Assembly: GCF_041260155.1 (NCBI RefSeq)
Contig: NC_091941.1
Location: forward strand, 24,375,747 to 24,439,746
Source: Ptychodera flava
Taxonomy: Eukaryota > Hemichordata > Enteropneusta > Ptychoderidae
Direction: 5' to 3'
Length of the DNA stretch: 64,000 nt
Below are positions 48,060-64,000 of the stretch, one piece after another; position 1 is the stretch's first letter; the number at the start of each line of letters is the position of its first letter. The notes under the pieces are model-generated. The model saw only the letters and a list, made by a program, of their open reading frames with translations. It had not been told where the DNA came from and did not search any database. Position numbers and translations under genes: made by a program.

Positions 48060-50745
48060 AGTGACAAAAAGTACAAGTCTTTTTTTAAAACCGCTCAAAA
48101 GAGCTGACTGGAGTAATTAGATAAAATGATCGATATTCAAATTACTGTGGTGAGAATGCTATTCACAGGTTTAATGATTCTTGAGTATGAAGATATGGAA
48201 CGTGTCAAAGAATTGTATGAGCTCACACTTTTCATCCATTCCATTAATGTTCTTCTTTTCATAAGCGTAATTTTGGCTAGAACTGGAGCTCCTGTCCTCA
48301 TTAAGTAGCTATGCCTTAACTGTTTTGTTCAATTCTGCAAAATTTGGTCTCAAACCCTTGGCAACTACGTGTATTTCATATAACTTTGGCAATTGTTTTG
48401 GTCGGCAGATATTTAGACATGAAAAAATGTCATATTTTGTGTCCGAACGCTTTCACACCCAATGGCATGCCAAGACATCGAACTTTGTTCCAGAAAACAA
48501 ACGAACAATGTCAAAATTTGTTGGCGAAAGTGGCTGTACATGAAAGTGAAAGTGCCATAGAGGACACGGACTCTAGCTCTACACGTAGTAGCTATGCTTC
48601 CCACAGGTTGGCTACGATTTCTCCTGTAACTGTAATAGTCTGTAAGTAGAAGTACTTGGGTGAAATGACGCAATGGAGAATATTTTAAAGACGAGTATTT
48701 ATGAATGAGAAATTAACTTAATGTCGTATATTTCAGAGTATTTAGAAACTTCTTTGTACTTGTTGAAAAAGTTCAAAATTTAGTTTAACATTTGCTGAAT
48801 AGTAAGCTATCTAAAAATCCAGACATTCTCTAAACGTACTATACAGAGCATTTTACTCGGTCAAGAGTGATATAATCTCATCCATGAATTATGTTAATTA
48901 TGCAATGTCAAAAGTCGTGAACTGGTCAAAGGTCATCGAATATCGCTATTCAAGCTGTGACATAAATTCCGCTAAAATGGTAGTATAACGGCTATCCATC
49001 ATAATGTTATGTTAAATACTGTTACATAAATTAGAAAAAACCTACTTAAACAAATTTAAAATTTAAAATGTGGATGAAAAGTTTTACTGAGAGAAAGGAA
49101 GCTTTTTTGTCTGCCTGAATGCCCATGTTTAACTCATTATTTCGTCGGCGTATCAACCAAGCTTTAATTTTGGTTCGGATAGAGCGCGCATCGATATTTT
49201 TCTAATTTCAGTTACTGAGCGTGAGCAAAGGAAGAAAAAAATGACCGTTGTATTCGTTCATATATAGGTAAAAATCTATTTACAGTTGTAATGTCATATA
49301 ACAAATTATTTATTATTTGTGGTAACAAAACCTTGGTATTGTAGATAAAAGATCTTTAAGTTTGTAAATTTTTTGTCGTGTAAATATTGTGTATAGTGAA
49401 AGGAAGATGAAGTATTGAGTGTACGTTCAGTGTTTCAATAATCAACTCCAAGTGCAAAATTTGAGCACGTCTTTTTTCGGTGTTTCTTTTCATCGTAAAT
49501 TACAAGAAATTCCACACTAATTAGTTTTGTCTGATGTTCATGAGCTTTTTCCTTGTCCCCTTTCTCTGTTTTCCACTTGGTATGAACATGTAACAAAAGG
49601 TCACACGTTGTAAAGATTTTCTTGTTTTTTTTTCCTTTCAAAACAAAACGAGATCGCGAGAGAATTGCACAGGACAATCAATTTTGCTGTCGCATGTCAA
49701 AGGTTGATATTACGTCATAGAATAGAAATCTTTAACTTAGCAATAACTATAGTCTATGCCACATCTGGTGATGTAGATCATTTAAAAATAATTGTATCGA
49801 TTGATTTCTTTCAAGTGGAACTTTGTAGGGGAAAACAGACTAAACAATCAACAGCTAGAATTTGCATTGTTTTTCGAGGAGTACAAATATTGTTTGTATA
49901 TGTTGTCATGACTTTGTGATGTCATTAGCATGCAGCATGTTTCAATAAATACTTCTTTAAAGAAAAAAATAACACAACAGCGGTCATTGATTTTTGTACA
50001 AATCAGCAATTGATTAGTACAGATGGTCTTCCCTTCAAACGTTGCATACAGACTTTGTGGTACCAGCTTATGAGCACAGTCCCTCAACAAAGGCCCCATG
50101 TTTTTTGAGACAAGAATATCAATGTTACAGACCCGTTTGAAATGATAACACGATTGGAACTAATTTGGGATAATTGGATGAAGTAATGTCGTAACCTCAT
50201 CTATTCTTTTTAAGTTACACACTTGTTTTATGAGTGATTGTAATATTACGACATTCAGCTATAGGGCACCTAACACTTTTGAGAAATTTGGAAAATATAA
50301 AGATGCAATTATCCCGAATTAGTTCCAATCGTGTTTGGTGTGCTTCTCACTGGTTAAGGCTACTTTACAAACGCCTTTGTGCGTTGCGGGTATTTTGACG
50401 AGATAGTTGGTTCATTTTGCCTATTGACATCACAATAGCCTGCAGTTCCATGAAAATCTAGTGGATGGTTGAACGGGTCGATCAAGATCCCATCCACCCA
50501 AGCTCACACGTCAAGATTATGCTAGCAAGTTGCCTGTCAGAGTGACAGTTTTGGTCAATAGAGGGCGCTTTACAAAGTCCGTTGACGTCCTGTAATGGAG
50601 CATGGGGCCGGTGGGACCATAGAGTCTATGGTGGGACCAATGCTCAATTGCTGACAAATGTTGTGCCAATATCAATAACGAGATCGTGCACCTCACAAAA
50701 GCAAATCAACACAATGTAGATGTACGTGTTCAGTGTAATACAGGT
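48060..50745. other. Intergenic between convergent LAMP and PAK genes
   Basis: No exon recognised on either strand. It contains the short inverted-repeat element at 50147-50335. Confidence 0.5.
50147..50335. mobile_element. Short MITE with ~30-bp inverted ends
   Basis: AACACGATTGGAACTAAT at the left is mirrored by ATTAGTTCCAATCGTGTT at the right, and the match extends through ggataattg. The total is about 189 bp. Only one copy was seen here; the superfamily is not assignable. Confidence 0.65.
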
Positions 50746-53700
50746 TTTATTTCGCTTTTCTAACATAACGTGGGGCTGATAATCTATGTAGCGAAAACTA
50801 GCCCATCCATATACCACCACTATTTTAACATTTTGCTATGGCTCGTAACATACATGCAAAGATTCAAGGTAGCAAAATACAATATCATATAATACATTAT
50901 TTTTTGTGCTTAAATTGCCATTCTTTCAAACGTTTATGAATACAGCATTATTAGTGTAAAATGGAACTTAAATACAGAGAGGGGTTAAGACAGTGTAAGA
51001 AATGCCAAGTTGTACAAGACTGAACACAGGAAAAATTCAGAGATTTAGTTCAATATTTTGTAAATTGTGACTTCACTTGCCCTAGCACTGGCTGAAATAA
51101 AGGCCGCTTGACGATTGAAAACAACAAATACGAAGTTTCCATGACTAGAGAGCACCCTATTAAAACTGCCTTTGCTCTCAACGCTTTCTATATTGATGTC
51201 TGTTTGGGTTAAAGGGTGAAAGGTTGCTGCCTCTCATTCGGAAATTCTTCAGCGGGACGTGTCATGACCTAACCGTGCAAAGCATGGGGAGTCATACACA
51301 ACGGAACATTCCTTGGCCCTCAGTAGAGCATGTCAAGTTACGCCAACTGTGTTCAAGCTATGTCAATTACACTATCAATGTTGAAACGGCACTGCATGTG
51401 GTTTTGTATCTGTACTTATTCTTACATGGATGGATTGAATTACCCCGCCTCTCACAGCAATAATTCCCATTAAAAGTCATATATATGAGACATTGAGGAC
51501 AATAACATCAATCCATAACCTTCCGTACATTTCTGAATATAATTTGTATTGCCTGGGGGGGGGGGGGATGTACTCAATTTGAATCATCTTGAAATGAACA
51601 CAGTTTGGTCTGCCAAGTCCAGGTGACAACATTCCCTGGTTGAACTACCTTGACATTGCATTAACGTTGTTACAAAACAGTGGAACCATCTCTCAATGAA
51701 GATTTACATTTCTATGAAATGAGGTTGCTGGCTCAACCCTGCCCTCAAACCATGAATGGAACAGAAAAAAATCAAATTATATTTCTGGCCTCTTGAATCC
51801 CCCTGACTTAAAATAACGTAGCTATGGTAAACTAAAGGTAGCCTGAGCCGTACAATATGCCAAGTATTATACTCTTCAAATACTCTCTCCTCAGTCCACC
51901 ACACATATTTAGATGCATCCTGCAGAATAAGTTACTACACGCTGAAACACATCCATCTCACAGATTGACCACACACTTCAGCAATAATATAGCTTACATT
52001 TTACAGAAAGAAGCAGGAAGTTCATTTAAATAATAAAAAATTCATCAGATTAAAAAAAACAAAAGACAATTTGCGACAATCAAATAAAAAAGGGAAGTTG
52101 GAAATACATGAATACTCAGCGCTATAGCATCTTAGCATTGCAATTTTTTGTCTTTATGCTGTAGGATAAAAGCTTAATAGCTACAATGAAATTTGTAATT
52201 TTTCAGCAACTACGGAAGTTAAAAAAAAGCATTGGCAAGAAGTTGCATTTCCATTTTAGGTACACAGTGGCCATCTCTTCAAATTATTTCTGTATCTTGT
52301 TTCTGTTTTTTACATGTTAGAAGCTGTTCTGCTTATTGAAATATTTTGAAATATCAATCATCACAGCTCAAACTCACACCTTGAACAAACTCATTTACAT
52401 GTTCAATATGCTGATGACATCATTTCTGGTATTACCATAAATGATGTCATCAAAGCATTCACCGGTACTGTTCGCACTGCAAGCTGGGAGGGAAGAGAAA
52501 TATGACAACTGACAATTAAGCTCGTCTCAGTGCACAGAACACCACAGATGCTGATAGTTGCTAAAATGAAACAGAAATAAGAGAAATAATATGAAAATAT
52601 GGCATCTTTTACCCTTCATAACTTCTTCAGTACACTTTTCTGACAGTTGCAGAGTTCAAAGTCACTTTCAATTTACAAAAAACAAAAAACAAAGGAGAAA
52701 GAAAGTCCCACTACAAATCTTTGCATGACTATACACTGACAGCGAAGGAAAACTGACCCTCCTTGATGGCGTAGCAAAATACTTGAACTTGGCTTGCATG
52801 TAACATCTGAGAAACAGCGCACACATTTCTGTACATGACTGAATATAACATTATGAGCGAACAGAAAGACAATTTATATGTCTGGATATTATTTAAAAAA
52901 ACAAACTGATAATACTAGTCCTAGGTCTTGATAAAGATCGAAAAATACTGATTTGAGTTAGAAAAATATGCCATAAGAACTACCTCTAAGAGATTCAACG
53001 ACTGAGTAACCGGAGCTACGTAATTCTCAATTGAAGTTTAATCTGCCACCCAAAAAAAACTACAAAATGGCTTACAAAAGGTTAAATCATTATACTGTTG
53101 GAAAATACAGGTATCTCACAGAACTTGAAGATTTCATTACGTAAGATTACAAAATGTCATATGCTAGTTTGGCAACTGGCTGTATACAGCCAATCGAGAT
53201 GTATTTTCACTGGTGAGATTATGTATATAACTTAAAAATAGCCCACACAAGTGAGAGAAATTTTTTTGGTTTTGTTTTTTTCTTCATTACCATAAAATTC
53301 ATTTATACACTAACTTTTTTGTTCCTTGGAGATTAAAATGTACCAATTATTGCTAGATTTTTGTGGGTTTTGCAAATTCTTCAAGAAACCACATATATTT
53401 TGGACTCTTTCTCAACATTTTTTTTGTGCATTTAAAATTTCCCTTTGTGTACATTCCCTTGCTCAACCTATGTTTCATTAATTTTTCATTAATTTGAAAT
53501 TATTTCAAAATTTAATGATGATAACTTGGGCGGTGTACCGTAACTTTTAAGTAAAAATACGACACATTAGAAGTCTGTCTATTTTCAGAGCAAATAATTA
53601 AAGAACGACTGATCCCAAAAAAAGGTTGTTTGAACAACTTTAAATTGCAAGAAACCGTAGAAGCCCCTTACACAACATGACATTTTGCAGCCCTGGCATG

Positions 53701-54177
53701 TTTTCACATGCCCAATGATACACTTGATCATCATCATCTTCATCATCATCTACATGACATTAAAATCCTTAATTTCTGTTAAAAAATGTCAAGCCTCTTT
53801 TCCTCACTGCTTGAAAATTCATGTGCTGTACGACACAGCGTTCACAAGCCCCTTAAACCCACACAGCACAAAGTACAGTGTTCAGTGTTTTTCAACTCAA
53901 CCACTTAGGCGACCTTTTTTAGTTGATTTTATTCAGGACTAGAAAACAGGAACGGAAAAGGCCCCTCTAGCTTAGTGATAAAACATCTGATGGTTGAGTC
54001 AAACCGTTTCAACGTCATTAATATTTACAATAACAGAAACTGGAAGCATGTAATACTGCACTGATTTCATCAACATGAGGTCTCCCCCCAAATAATGACC
54101 TCCCGCCTGTCTTTGTTTCCCCATTTTTTTTCTCACTCTCTCTGTTAAAAAATACTTGCTGTCTATCTTGCACACAT
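50746..54177 (-). other. Probable 3' UTR / downstream region of the PAK gene
   Basis: Minus-strand AATAAA signals lie at 53938-53943 (about 235 bases past the stop, followed by GT-rich sequence) and at 50746-50751. The UTR is thus either short or about 3.4 kb. No other exon was recognised. A poly-G run lies near 51556. Confidence 0.4.
53938..53943 (-). terminator. Proximal polyadenylation signal of the PAK gene
   Basis: TTTATT on the plus strand reads AATAAA on the minus strand, followed by GT-rich sequence (tgtactttgtgctgtgtggg). Confidence 0.45.
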
Positions 54178-63808
<9,631 letters not shown>

Positions 63809-64000
63809 CTGAACACCACAAAAATACATACTTTTGTACAACACCTCCTTTTCAGAATTCTAGACATTTTCATCAAACGATTTTAGGAATTTGAAATTTG
63901 AGTGTACACCATTCAGTCTTTTTAGTTAGAATTGAAATTGCATAATTATCTGGAACGTATTACATCCTTCAATGTTGCATTATATCATTTTTTTGCATTT

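Overview
The window is eukaryotic, intron-rich and AT-rich, and it is dense in microsatellites and small inverted-repeat transposons. Three features point to an animal, most probably an invertebrate deuterostome such as a hemichordate, echinoderm or cephalochordate: a group II p21-activated kinase, a lysosome-associated membrane protein (LAMP), and a Penelope-like retroelement with hammerhead-ribozyme ends. The lineage is inferred from gene style and repeat content. No rRNA or mitochondrial marker is present to prove it.

Layout. 1-5.5 kb: the last two coding exons and a long 3' UTR of a plus-strand gene encoding a Gln/Pro-rich tail with a PPxY motif. 7.0-8.6 kb: a Penelope-like fossil with head-to-head ribozyme-bearing repeats, set between two (TA)n tracts. 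10.0-10.8 kb: a small minus-strand two-TM membrane protein gene. 10.8-19.4 kb: intergenic, with repeats and a second Penelope-like end. 19.5-24.7 kb: a complete five-exon plus-strand gene for a four-TM protein of about 335 aa, also ending in a Gln/Pro-rich PPxY tail. It is a paralogue of the first gene, with the same splice phases in the tail exons.

26.9-48.1 kb: a complete seven-exon LAMP gene of 373 aa. It has a signal peptide, an acidic Thr/Pro-rich stalk, one LAMP luminal domain, a TM helix and a GYxx-hydrophobic lysosomal signal. A GTCACGTGAT site of the CLEAR/TFEB type lies 87 bases before its ATG. Its introns hold several nested DNA transposons. 50.7-63.8 kb: a minus-strand PAK4/5/6-type kinase with its whole catalytic domain and a poly-Gln linker. 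The N-terminal (CRIB) exons lie beyond the right edge. One of its introns carries a Mutator-like foldback nested inside a larger inverted-repeat element.

The genes do not form one pathway. The two PPxY tetraspan genes look like a tandem duplication, with the small two-TM gene on the opposite strand between them. Much of what is unusual here is transposon biology: at least ten short inverted-repeat families, several with target-site duplications that can be read directly, insertions within insertions, and one element placed six bases past a splice donor of the LAMP gene.
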